This document shows, in pieces, positions 1 through 7,552 of a stretch of DNA of 10,754 bases. The notes beneath the pieces were generated by a model that made no database searches, had not been told where the DNA came from, and saw only the letters and a program-made list of their open reading frames with translations. The position numbers and the translations under genes are program-made. This DNA comes from an uncultured Oscillibacter sp. (GTDB taxonomy: Bacteria > Bacillota > Clostridia > Oscillospirales > Oscillospiraceae). Location of the stretch: the NCBI GenBank assembly GCA_946183715.1, contig CAMHDB010000038.1, forward strand, positions 1-10,754, read 5' to 3'. Every line of letters begins with the position of its first letter. Position 1 is the first letter of the stretch.

Positions 1-50
1 ATCGAAACGGAGGGGATGGATGGTCATGCACTGTAGTCGGGGCGGCGATT

Positions 51-1940
51 TTACAGGGTTTCGAGTTCGGCGCGCCAGAGGGCCAGACTTGCGTCGGACG
101 GCATGCGCCAGTCGCCGCGCGGCGAGAGCGACACCTTCCCCACTTTCGGCCCGTCGGGTACGCAGTCGCGCTTGAACTGCTGCGTAAAGAAGCGGCGGTA
201 GAACACGCGGAGCCATTTCAGGATAATGTCGCGGGCGTAGCGGTCGCCGAAGGCCTCCACGGCGAGGCGGAGGATTTTCGACGGCGCAAAGCCCCACCGA
301 ACCATATAGTAGAGAAAAAAGTCGTGCAGTTCGTAGGGCCCTACGATGTCCTCCGTTTTCTGCGCGATTTCGCCTTGTACGGCGGGGAGCAGTTCGGGCG
401 AGACGGGCGTTTCGAGTACGCCCCGGAGCACGCCGGAAAGTTCCGGCGTCTCCTCCGCCACGCACGCGACAATATGCCGGACGAGCGTCTTGGGAATCGA
501 CGCGTTGACGGCGTACATGCTCATATGGTCGCCGTTGTACGTACACCACCCGAGGGCCAGTTCGCTCAAATCGCCCGTGCCGACGACGAGCCCGCCGAGG
601 TCGTTGGCAATGTCCATCAGAATTTGCGTGCGTTCCCGGGCCTGCGCGTTCTCATACGTGACGTTGTGCAGGTCGGGGTCGTGGCCGATGTCGCGGAAAT
701 GGGCCAGCACGCTCGACGAAATGCGCACAGTCCGGAGCGTGACGCCGAGGCACTCCGCCAGTTTTACGGCGCTGTCTTGCGTGCCGTCGGTGGTGCCGAA
801 CCCCGGCATTGTCACGGCGACAATATCGCTTGCGGGGCGTCCGAGGAGTTCCATGGCGCGGGCGGCGACGAGTACGGCGAGCGTGGAATCTAATCCGCCC
901 GACAGCCCGATAACGGCGGCTTTGGAACTGGTATCCTGCAGGCGGCGTTTGAGGCCCAGCGCGGCGGTCAGCAGGATTTCCCGACAGCGTTCGCGGAGTT
1001 CGGCGGGGCTTTCGGGCACGAACGGCATGGAGGGCAGATAGCGCGTCAGGCGGGTTTCGGTCAGCGTCAGCGAGAAACTCCCGGCGCGGCGCGCGTCGGA
1101 CGGCGCAATATTCCGCCAGTGGCGGCGGCGCTCGTAGGACAGCCGCGCGAGGTCGATTTCCGACACCAGCAGTCCGCCGTCGAAGCGGCGCTCGGCCAAC
1201 AGCGCGCCGTTCTCCGAAATCAACTGGTGCGCCCCGCACACCGAATCGGCGACGGATTCGCCCTCCCCGGCCCCGGCGTACAGGTAGCCGCACGCCAGCC
1301 GCAACGACTGACTTGTGACGAATTGCCGACAGCGGTCGTCCATGCCAATCACGGCGGGGGCGGCGTCCAGACAGCCGATGACCGTCGCGCCGTCGCGGGC
1401 CATCGACACCGACGGCGGCTGTAATCCCGCGAGGTCTCCGCCGAACTCAAAGCCGACCGTCAAACCGGGGAGCGTCTCACAGGCGAACGTCAGCCCCGCC
1501 CCGAACGGAATCCCGGACTGCCCGGGGAAATCGACTGTAGCGGGCGCGTCGGGCGCGGGGGTAAAGTAACGGCTTTCGGCGTCGGACAACTCCGCCCGGG
1601 GCACGAAACCGAGGATTTTCCCCTTCTGGATAACCGCCGCGCAGTCGTAGAGCCGCCCGCGTACCCGCAGCGGCAACCCGACTGCCGTCACGACTTCCAA
1701 ATGTCGCGTGGCCTCCCGTACCGTCGAAAGCGCCTCCTCCGCGCCCTTCAGCAAGGCGTCCTGAAAGAACAGGTCGCCGCAGGTGGCGCCCGTCAGGCCG
1801 AGTTCGGGGAGTACGAGTACGCGCGCCCCGGCCTTGTCGGCCTTGCGCATGATGGTGAACGTCTGTTCGGCGTTGTAGTGGCAGTCGGCGGGGCGCACGT
1901 CCGGCGTCCCGCACGCGGCGGAAAGAAAACCGTCTTTCAT
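51..1940 (-). CDS. nadE: NAD+ synthase, two-domain type, with degenerate glutaminase site
   Basis: This enzyme makes NAD+ from deamido-NAD+ and ATP in the cytosol, the last step of NAD synthesis. The protein has 629 residues from the ATG at 1940, the usual length for the glutamine-type family. The N-terminal half is nitrilase-like and the C-terminal half is the synthetase, with the PP-loop SGGLDS at about residues 347-352 and the family stretch GTGDLSELALGWCTYN further on. The glutaminase triad is broken. Glu is kept (LPELGLTG, about residue 46), but Lys is Arg (GFVPRAEL, about 115) and the catalytic Cys is Gly (VGFEFGGDL, about 167, where relatives have VEICEDL). The NLSASNE-like loop is also altered. 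I infer that it uses free ammonia. The start at 1940 is preferred over the upstream ATG at 1964 because GGGAGGA lies 10 bases before it and the predicted transcript start is near 1966. Divergent from sbcDC. Family call is very sure; loss of glutaminase activity is inference. Confidence 0.96.
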   Translation of the reverse strand: MKDGFLSAACGTPDVRPADCHYNAEQTFTIMRKADKAGARVLVLPELGLTGATCGDLFFQDALLKGAEEALSTVREATRHLEVVTAVGLPLRVRGRLYDCAAVIQKGKILGFVPRAELSDAESRYFTPAPDAPATVDFPGQSGIPFGAGLTFACETLPGLTVGFEFGGDLAGLQPPSVSMARDGATVIGCLDAAPAVIGMDDRCRQFVTSQSLRLACGYLYAGAGEGESVADSVCGAHQLISENGALLAERRFDGGLLVSEIDLARLSYERRRHWRNIAPSDARRAGSFSLTLTETRLTRYLPSMPFVPESPAELRERCREILLTAALGLKRRLQDTSSKAAVIGLSGGLDSTLAVLVAARAMELLGRPASDIVAVTMPGFGTTDGTQDSAVKLAECLGVTLRTVRISSSVLAHFRDIGHDPDLHNVTYENAQARERTQILMDIANDLGGLVVGTGDLSELALGWCTYNGDHMSMYAVNASIPKTLVRHIVACVAEETPELSGVLRGVLETPVSPELLPAVQGEIAQKTEDIVGPYELHDFFLYYMVRWGFAPSKILRLAVEAFGDRYARDIILKWLRVFYRRFFTQQFKRDCVPDGPKVGKVSLSPRGDWRMPSDASLALWRAELETL

Positions 1941-1950
1941 AATCAAGCAT

Positions 1951-1957
1951 TCCTCCC
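1951..1957 (-). promoter_or_regulatory. Ribosome binding site of nadE
   Basis: GGGAGGA on the minus strand, 10 bases before the ATG at 1940. It lies inside the alternative N-terminal extension that would begin at 1964, so it argues that translation begins at 1940. A TTG at 1946 in the same frame, 4 bases after the site, is a less likely alternative. Confidence 0.7.
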
Positions 1958-1972
1958 GAAACATTTTTCCTA

Positions 1973-2001
1973 ATCATAGCACACCTCAAACCGTTTTGCA
2001 A
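1973..2001 (-). promoter_or_regulatory. Sigma-A promoter for nadE
   Basis: On the minus strand the -35 box is TTGCAA (1996-2001), the spacer is 17 bases, and the -10 box is TATGAT (1973-1978). A TG one base before the -10 makes an extended -10. The predicted transcript start is near 1966, giving a leader of about 25 bases before the ATG at 1940. The -35 boxes of this promoter and of the sbcD promoter are about 25 bases apart. An 8-base palindrome, GCCGCGGC (2012-2019), sits between them; whether a protein binds there is unknown. Confidence 0.75.
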
Positions 2002-2026
2002 TCCGGACTTCGCCGCGGCCAAAGAT

Positions 2027-2055
2027 TTGACATTGTAGGAATAATACACTATACT
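2027..2055 (+). promoter_or_regulatory. Sigma-A promoter for sbcDC
   Basis: The -35 is a perfect TTGACA (2027-2032), the spacer is 17 bases (2033-2049) and the -10 is TATACT (2050-2055), five of six consensus bases. The predicted start is near 2062, giving a leader of about 25 bases. Its strength suggests sbcDC is expressed in growing cells rather than only after damage. I did not recognise a LexA box beside it. Confidence 0.8.
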
Positions 2056-2070
2056 GACGGAAACCGACAC

Positions 2071-2076
2071 GGGAGG
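2071..2076 (+). promoter_or_regulatory. Ribosome binding site fixing the TTG start of sbcD
   Basis: GGGAGG is followed by 10 bases and then TTG at 2087. No in-frame ATG lies nearby, and the TTG-encoded residue directly precedes the conserved KLIHLSDLHLG start of the SbcD family. Confidence 0.75.
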
Positions 2077-2086
2077 CGATATTCTC

Positions 2087-3238
2087 TTGAAGCTCATTCA
2101 TCTTTCGGACTTGCATTTGGGCAAGCGTCTGGGCGAACGGAATCTCATAGAGGACCAGCGCGACATTCTGGAAAAGATTCTGGGCGTTATCGACGCCGAG
2201 CGCCCCCACGCCGTGCTGATTGCGGGGGACGTGTACGACCGCTCCGTGCCCCCGGCGGAGGCCGTACTGCTCCTCGACGACTTCCTTACGCGCCTCGCGG
2301 CGCGGAATCTCCCGACGTTCCTTATCAGCGGGAACCACGATTCGGCGGAGCGGCTTTCGTTCGGGGCGGGGCTGATGGAGGGAAGCGGAATCCATATTGC
2401 GCCCATTTACGGCGGACAGGTCTCCCCCGCGACGCTCTCCGACGAGTACGGGCCTGTCTACGTCTACTCCCTCCCGTTCGTCAAGCCGACGCACGTCCGG
2501 GAACGCTTCCCCGACGCGGAAATCGCGTCCTACACGGACGCGCTAAGGGTAGCCGTGGAACAGATGGGCGTACAGGCCGCCGAACGTAACGTCTTAATTG
2601 CGCACCAGTTCGTGACGGGCAGCGGCGGCGCCGATACCCCGGAACGCTCCGATTCCGAAAACGTCAGCGTGGGCGGCCTCGACAACGTGGACTTGTCGGT
2701 TTTCGCGCCGTTCGACTACGTCGCGCTGGGACATATCCACAAGCCGCAGTACGTCGGGCGGGAGACCGTGCGCTATTGCGGCACGCCGCTGAAGTATTCG
2801 TTCTCGGAAGTCCGGCAGGAGAAGTCGGTGACGGTCGTGGAACTCGGCGCGAAGGGTTCGCTGACACTCCGCACAATTCCGCTGACGCCGCTCCACGAAA
2901 TGCGCGAGTTGCGCGGCACTTTGCGCGAAATTCTCACGATGGAACGCGCAGACCCCCGCGCCGACGACTATTTCCGCGTAATTCTCACGGACGAGGAGGA
3001 AGTCCCGGACGCAATCGGCAAACTGCGGACGCTCTGTCCGAACGTCCTGCGGCTGGAGTACGACAACGCCCGGACGCGCGCGGCGGTACGTCTGGAGGCC
3101 CCCGACGTACTGGAGGGAAAGTCGCCCGTAGACCTGTTTGCCGAGTTCTACGAGCAGCAGAACGCGCGCCCGATGAGCGCCGAACAGCGGGCTTTCTGTG
3201 AAAAGCTGATGGAGGAAATCGAGGAGGCGACAGCATGA
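2087..3238 (+). CDS. sbcD: SbcD, nuclease subunit of the SbcCD exonuclease
   Basis: This is the Mre11-like metal-dependent phosphoesterase that, with the SbcC ATPase, cleaves DNA hairpins and processes double-strand ends, including ends blocked by protein. All phosphoesterase motifs are present: DLHLG (Asp8, His10), AGDVYD (Asp48), SGNHD (Asn83, His84, Asp85), IAHQF (His173) and GHIH (216-218). The YCGTPLKYSFSE stretch (about 230-241) is typical of SbcD. The length of 383 residues is normal. It begins with TTG and ends in an ATGA overlap with sbcC, so the two are expected to be translationally coupled and made in proportion. It is first in the sbcDC transcript, directly behind a strong sigma-A promoter. 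Confidence 0.97.
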   Translation: MKLIHLSDLHLGKRLGERNLIEDQRDILEKILGVIDAERPHAVLIAGDVYDRSVPPAEAVLLLDDFLTRLAARNLPTFLISGNHDSAERLSFGAGLMEGSGIHIAPIYGGQVSPATLSDEYGPVYVYSLPFVKPTHVRERFPDAEIASYTDALRVAVEQMGVQAAERNVLIAHQFVTGSGGADTPERSDSENVSVGGLDNVDLSVFAPFDYVALGHIHKPQYVGRETVRYCGTPLKYSFSEVRQEKSVTVVELGAKGSLTLRTIPLTPLHEMRELRGTLREILTMERADPRADDYFRVILTDEEEVPDAIGKLRTLCPNVLRLEYDNARTRAAVRLEAPDVLEGKSPVDLFAEFYEQQNARPMSAEQRAFCEKLMEEIEEATA

Positions 3239-5976
3239 GGCCGGTCAAACTGACGCTTTCGGCGTTCGGGCCGTATGCGGGGAAAACCGTACTGAATCTG
3301 GACAGGCTGGGCCGTCAGGGCCTGTACCTGATTACCGGGGACACCGGCGCGGGCAAGACGACGATTTTCGACGCCATCGCCTACGCGCTCTACGGTGAGC
3401 CGAGCGGCGAGAGCCGCAAGTCGGACATGTTGCGCTCGAAGTACGCCGACGAGGCCACGCCGACGGAAGTCACGCTGGAATTTCTGTGCGACGGCAAGTC
3501 CTACACCGTGACGCGTTCCCCGGCGTGGGAGCGTCCGAAGAAGCAGGGGCGCGGGAAAGTCAAGACGGCGGCCTCTGCGGAACTCCGCTACCCCGACGGG
3601 CGAATCGAGACGGGCGCGACGAAAGTCACGAAGGCCGTGCGCGACGTGCTGGGCCTCGACCGCGAACAGTTCTCACAGGTGGCCATGCTTGCGCAGGGCG
3701 GTTTCATGAAGTTCCTGCACGCGAAGACCGACGCCCGCACGGAGATTTTCCGCGAGATATTCAAGACCGGGTGCTATGAAAAATTTCAGGAGCGTTTGAA
3801 GCAGGAGGACAAAGCGCTCGACCAGCGTCTAAAGGAAGTACAAGCCAGTGTGCGGCAGTACATGGACGGGACGCGCGCGGAGGAAATGGAGGCGTTCCGT
3901 AGCGGCCCCCTGACGCCCGACGACATTGAACAGGCCGTAGAAGTTCTGCAAGCGCTGATAGAGCGCGACAAAGTCGAAGAGGCGGCGTCGGAACAGGAAA
4001 AACAGGAAGTCGCAAAGAAGCTGGACGCGGTCAGGGCGGAACGGCAGCGCGCGGAGCGTCTGGACGAAATCCGGAGGCGTTTGGAGAGAGAGAAGGCGCG
4101 CTTTTCGACACTAGAACCGGAGTTGAAGCGCCACGAGGAGGCGCTACAGGCCGAGACGGAACGTCAGCCGGAATACCAGCGACTGTGGAAGGAAGTCAGC
4201 GCGCTGGAAGAGCGTCTGCCGGAGTACGCGAAGCGGGAGACGCTGAAAGGGGAGTTGTCGAGGCTCTCGCGGGCGCTGGAACGGAACCGCAGGGAAGCGG
4301 AGGCGTCGGAAAAGGCGCGGGAGGCGCAGTCGGCGCAACTGGACGGATTCCGGGAGGAGCGCGCCGGATTAGAGGACGCCCCCGCGCGGCAGGAGGCCTT
4401 GAAGGCGGAGCGTAAGGACACCGAGGCATGGAAAAATGACCTGACGGCGTTCGGGAGCGACGCGGCGGGGTATCATGACTTGGAACAGAGAGTAGCCGCC
4501 GCGCAGGAGGCCTACCGGGCGGCGATGGACAAGGCCCGGAAACTGCAAGCGGAGTACGACACGCAGAATCAGGCGTTTTTAGACGAACAGGCGGGCATTC
4601 TGGCGGAGACGTTGAAACCGGGCGAGGCGTGTCCGGTATGCGGCTCGACGGAACACCCGCGCCCGGCGGCGAAGTCGGAGAAGGCCCCCACGGAGGCGCA
4701 GCTAAAGAGGAGTAAAGAGAAGGCGGACGCGGCGCTGTCGGAGGCGACGGAGGCCAGCGCGCGCGCCGGAAGTCTGAACGGACAGGCGGAGGCGGCGCTC
4801 GACGCCTTGCGCGAACGCGGGACGGCGCTGTTTTCAGACAGTCCGGACTTGGAGGACATGGAGGCGGAGCTTTCCGGATACTTACTGAAAGTGGACGCGG
4901 AATTAAGGCATATTGGCGCGGAAGAACGGGAGGTAAAGAAGCGTCTCCGGCGGCGGAAGGAACTCGACGAGGAAATCCCCGCGCGGGAGGCCGATTTGCA
5001 AAAGCTCGAAGGCAGTCTCCGGGAACTCGAACAGCGCATAACCGCCGACAGTGCCAGTACGGAGGCGCTTTCCGCGCAGTTGCGAGACCTCGACGCCGCC
5101 CTGCAATACGACAGCGAAGCCGCCGCGCGGGCGCGAATCGAAGCGCTGGAACAGTCGCGGGAAGCCATGCGCAAGGCCTTGGAGCGCGCGCGGGAGTCCG
5201 TCGCCGACGGACAGGAGGAGGCCAACCGTCTCCGGGGGAGCGTCGCGCAGCTGGAAGGACAGCTCTCGGCGGAGGAAATGCCCGACCGCGAAGCGCTCGA
5301 CGCGGAGTTTGCGACGCTCTCCGGGCGCGCCGGGGAAGTCGAAAAGAAGCTCAAAGAATTAAGTACGCGCGTCAGCCTAAACGGCAATATGTGCGAAAAC
5401 ATCCGCGCGCGCGGCGGGAAACTCCGGGAGTTGGAAGAGCGTTGGCAATGGGTACACGCGCTGTCGAGCACGGCGAACGGGAACCGGGGGCGCGGCGTCA
5501 AGCTGGAGACTTACGTACTCATGACCTGTTTCGACCGAATCCTGCACCGGGCCAACCTGCACCTGAGAATCATGTCGAACGAGCAGTACGAGTTACGGCG
5601 GCGGGACATTTCGGAGGCGAAGCAGGGGCTTGAACTGGATGTCGTCGACCACTACAACGGCACGGAGCGCGACGTAAGCACGCTGTCGGGCGGGGAATCG
5701 TTTCAGGCGTCGCTGGCGCTGGCGCTGGGGCTGTCGGACGAGATTCAGTCGTCGTCGGGCGGCGTCCGGCTCGATACGATGTTCGTCGACGAGGGTTTCG
5801 GCTCCCTCGACCCCGACGCGTTGCAACAGGCTATCCGCGCCCTGCTCGGGCTCGCCGAATGCGACCGCCTGATTGGCATTATCTCGCACGTCGACGCGCT
5901 CAAAGAACAGATTGACCGGCAAATCCTCGTCAGGAAAGAGGACAGCGGCGGGAGCGTGGTTTCCATACGGATTTGA
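3235..5976 (+). CDS. sbcC: SbcC, ATPase subunit of the SbcCD exonuclease
   Basis: This is a Rad50/SMC-like ATPase that pairs with SbcD in the cytosol and controls its nuclease by ATP-driven opening and closing. The 913-residue protein has Walker A GDTGAGKT (35-42), a Q-loop region around FSQVAMLAQGGF (146-157), two long Glu/Arg/Ala-rich coiled-coil arms, and a zinc hook CPVC (Cys466 and Cys469) at the turn. It then has the ABC signature LSGGES (817-822), Walker B with catalytic Asp-Glu (MFVDEGFGSLD, about 849-859) and an H-loop His885. The ATG at 3235 overlaps the sbcD stop; GAGGAGG at 3221-3227 gives a 7-base spacing. The last base of the stop codon is also part of the T-run of the terminator serving radA on the other strand. 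Complete, with all motifs intact. Confidence 0.97.
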   Translation: MRPVKLTLSAFGPYAGKTVLNLDRLGRQGLYLITGDTGAGKTTIFDAIAYALYGEPSGESRKSDMLRSKYADEATPTEVTLEFLCDGKSYTVTRSPAWERPKKQGRGKVKTAASAELRYPDGRIETGATKVTKAVRDVLGLDREQFSQVAMLAQGGFMKFLHAKTDARTEIFREIFKTGCYEKFQERLKQEDKALDQRLKEVQASVRQYMDGTRAEEMEAFRSGPLTPDDIEQAVEVLQALIERDKVEEAASEQEKQEVAKKLDAVRAERQRAERLDEIRRRLEREKARFSTLEPELKRHEEALQAETERQPEYQRLWKEVSALEERLPEYAKRETLKGELSRLSRALERNRREAEASEKAREAQSAQLDGFREERAGLEDAPARQEALKAERKDTEAWKNDLTAFGSDAAGYHDLEQRVAAAQEAYRAAMDKARKLQAEYDTQNQAFLDEQAGILAETLKPGEACPVCGSTEHPRPAAKSEKAPTEAQLKRSKEKADAALSEATEASARAGSLNGQAEAALDALRERGTALFSDSPDLEDMEAELSGYLLKVDAELRHIGAEEREVKKRLRRRKELDEEIPAREADLQKLEGSLRELEQRITADSASTEALSAQLRDLDAALQYDSEAAARARIEALEQSREAMRKALERARESVADGQEEANRLRGSVAQLEGQLSAEEMPDREALDAEFATLSGRAGEVEKKLKELSTRVSLNGNMCENIRARGGKLRELEERWQWVHALSSTANGNRGRGVKLETYVLMTCFDRILHRANLHLRIMSNEQYELRRRDISEAKQGLELDVVDHYNGTERDVSTLSGGESFQASLALALGLSDEIQSSSGGVRLDTMFVDEGFGSLDPDALQQAIRALLGLAECDRLIGIISHVDALKEQIDRQILVRKEDSGGSVVSIRI

Positions 5977-6012
5977 AAAAAGGCGGCCCCCGCGATTGCG
6001 CGGGAGGCCGTC
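5976..6012 (-). terminator. Intrinsic terminator of the cwlD-radA transcript
   Basis: The hairpin arms are 5982-5994 and 5999-6012 with a 4-base loop: CCCGCG pairs with CGCGGG, and the outer GGCGGCC pairs with GGCCGTC through one G-T pair and past one bulged A. Read leftwards it is followed by TTTTTT (complement of 5976-5981), a classic intrinsic terminator for the minus strand. Read rightwards no T-run follows, so transcription from sbcC towards 6072 should not be stopped strongly. The radA message would therefore run about 40-70 bases past its stop codon. Confidence 0.85.
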
Positions 6013-6039
6013 ATAAAATTCCGCCGCCGCGGACATACT

Positions 6040-6060
6040 GTTTCCAACTCTATCGGAAAC
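6040..6060. repeat. Inverted repeat GTTTCC/GGAAAC around the radA stop
   Basis: A perfect 6-base inverted repeat with a 9-base loop. The loop holds the radA stop codon (6050-6052), and the right arm ends 11 bases before the ATG at 6072. It may be a protein site or a weak RNA hairpin, or it may be chance. Confidence 0.25.
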
Positions 6061-7552
6061 GGGTGGTCGTCATGAATTGGATACCCTGTGTCAGCGCGTG
6101 CGTGTACCAGTCGGACGGGGTGTGTACGCTGGAGAGCGCGTCGCGGGTGGGGATGCCGTCGCCGGACGGCGCGTGCATCCACTTTATTTCCCGCTGGCCC
6201 AGCGCGGCTCGAATCGCCTCACCGATATTTTTCGCCGGGAGCAGGCGCAGTCCGGGAAACTCTCTCAGGCGTTCGGCGCGGCGGGCCGGAATCACGCACT
6301 GTCTGAACCCAAGGCGGTGAATCTCGGCTACGCGCTGTTCGAGGCGGTCGACGGAGCGCAATTCGCCCGTCAGGCCGACTTCCCCGACCGCCGCCAAATC
6401 CCCCGAAACCGCACTGTCCAGATAGCTGGACGCGAGCGCGAGTACGGCGGCCAAGTCCGCGGCGGGTTCCTCGACCCACAGCCCGCCGACGATGTTCAGA
6501 TAGGCGTCGAAGGAGGAGACACGCAGTCCGCCGCGCTTTTCGAGTACGGCGAGGAGCATGGCGGCGCGGTTGTAGTCGAAGCCGTTGCTGGTCCGGCGGG
6601 GGTTTCCGCCGGGGCACGTCGCGACTAGCGCCTGTATTTCGGCGAGTACGGGCCGCGCGCCCTCCATGATACAGGTAACGCAAGTCCCGGGCACGTCCGT
6701 CGGACGCCCCGACAGTAAAATCTCCGACGGGTCGCGCACTTCCGACAGCCCCGCGTCGCGCATTTCAAAGACGCCGATTTCATTCGTGGCCCCGAAGCGG
6801 TTTTTAGCGGCCCGCAGAATCCGGTAGGACGTGTGCTTGTCGCCCTCGAAGTAGAGCACGCAGTCCACCATATGTTCCAGTACGCGCGGCCCGGCGAGGC
6901 CGCCTTCCTTGTTGACGTGCCCGATGACGAATACGGTGATATTCCGCTCTTTCGCCACGCGCATGAGCGACAGCGCGCATTCACGCACCTGACTGACGCT
7001 CCCCGCCGTGGAATCAAGGCCTTCCTTGTAGAGCGTTTGAATCGAGTCCACAATCAGAATATCGGGCTTTTCCTCGTCCACGCACTCCAGCACGTCGCCC
7101 AGCGCAGTCTCGGAGACCACGTACAGGTTTTCGTGTTCGACGCGGAGCCGCTTGGCCCGGAGCTTGATTTGCCGCTCGGATTCCTCCCCGGAAACGTAGA
7201 GCACCTTCGAGAACTCGCACAGCCTCCCGCAGATTTGCAACATCAGGGTGGATTTCCCGATACCGGGCGCGCCGCCGATGAGTACCAGCGCGCCGCGAAC
7301 CGCGCCGCCGCCGAGTACGCGGTCGAGTTCGCCCATGCCTGTGGGAAAGCGGACTTCCTCGTCCTCCGACAGTTCGGATATCGGGCGCGCCTTCCGGGGC
7401 CGGATTCCCCCGGAGGGGCTTTCGGCCCGACGCGTCTGCCTGTCCGGCTGTTCAACAACCGTATTCCACGCCCCGCAGGCCGGACACTGTCCGGCCCAGC
7501 GCACCGTCTCGTTGCCGCACTCCGTGCAGTAAAAGATTTTCTTTGCCTTCAT
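6050..7552 (-). CDS. radA: RadA (Sms) DNA repair ATPase with a C-terminal extension
   Basis: RadA is a RecA-related DnaB-like helicase that helps branch migration and completes recombinational repair. The 500-residue product has an N-terminal zinc finger (Cys9, Cys12, Cys23, Cys26), Walker A GGAPGIGKST (about 93-102), Walker B ILIVDSIQT (about 165-173), the RadA-specific KNRFG (250-254) and a C-terminal Lon-protease-like domain (about 355-450, with GEVGLTGELR). Family members usually run about 450-460 residues and end shortly after the segment equivalent to NIGEAIRAALG (442-452). Here 48 further residues follow, and they lie exactly across the small Cys-rich ORF on the other strand. The start at 7552 has AGAGGGG 5 bases upstream and begins MKAKKIFYCTEC, as expected; the frame stays open to 7600 but that stretch is cwlD-derived. 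It is downstream of cwlD in one likely transcript. Confidence 0.96.
   Translation of the reverse strand: MKAKKIFYCTECGNETVRWAGQCPACGAWNTVVEQPDRQTRRAESPSGGIRPRKARPISELSEDEEVRFPTGMGELDRVLGGGAVRGALVLIGGAPGIGKSTLMLQICGRLCEFSKVLYVSGEESERQIKLRAKRLRVEHENLYVVSETALGDVLECVDEEKPDILIVDSIQTLYKEGLDSTAGSVSQVRECALSLMRVAKERNITVFVIGHVNKEGGLAGPRVLEHMVDCVLYFEGDKHTSYRILRAAKNRFGATNEIGVFEMRDAGLSEVRDPSEILLSGRPTDVPGTCVTCIMEGARPVLAEIQALVATCPGGNPRRTSNGFDYNRAAMLLAVLEKRGGLRVSSFDAYLNIVGGLWVEEPAADLAAVLALASSYLDSAVSGDLAAVGEVGLTGELRSVDRLEQRVAEIHRLGFRQCVIPARRAERLREFPGLRLLPAKNIGEAIRAALGQREIKWMHAPSGDGIPTRDALSSVHTPSDWYTHALTQGIQFMTTTRFR
6072..6320 (+). CDS. Small Cys-rich protein, DUF1540-like, antisense to radA 3' end
   Basis: The first 41 residues carry Cys at 6, 10, 18 and 35 in the frame IPC-x3-C-VYQSDGVC-x16-C, then IHFIS. 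This looks like the small DUF1540 metal-binding-type proteins of Clostridia; their function is not known to me. The open frame then continues for 41 residues (tail from Trp42 at 6195) that are Arg/Ser-rich and read as the complement of conserved radA, so the tail is probably not functional. One base change at 6197 would make TGG a TGA stop after residue 41. A weak Shine-Dalgarno-like GGGTGG precedes the start. It could be co-transcribed with sbcC. The doubt is that in this phase an antisense frame of a GC-rich gene stays open easily, so the case rests on the Cys pattern and start context rather than on length. Confidence 0.5.
   Translation: MNWIPCVSACVYQSDGVCTLESASRVGMPSPDGACIHFISRWPSAARIASPIFFAGSRRSPGNSLRRSARRAGITHCLNPRR

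Noticed and set aside
1..50. Possible end of a plus-strand gene with a stop at 34-36, or a terminator for nadE
   Set aside because: Too short to identify a protein, and no hairpin with a T-run was found; left unannotated.
1941..1964. Eight extra N-terminal residues for NadE from the ATG at 1964
   Set aside because: The ribosome binding site would be inside the coding part, and the predicted transcript start is only about 2 bases upstream of that ATG.
2027..2086. LexA-type operator before sbcDC
   Set aside because: No recognisable GAAC-N4-GTTC-type palindrome was seen near the promoter.
4569..5501. A 310-codon minus-strand open frame, very rich in Ser and Arg
   Set aside because: It is the complement of the SbcC coiled coil; the Ser/Arg bias comes from reading Glu/Ala/Arg-rich codons backwards.
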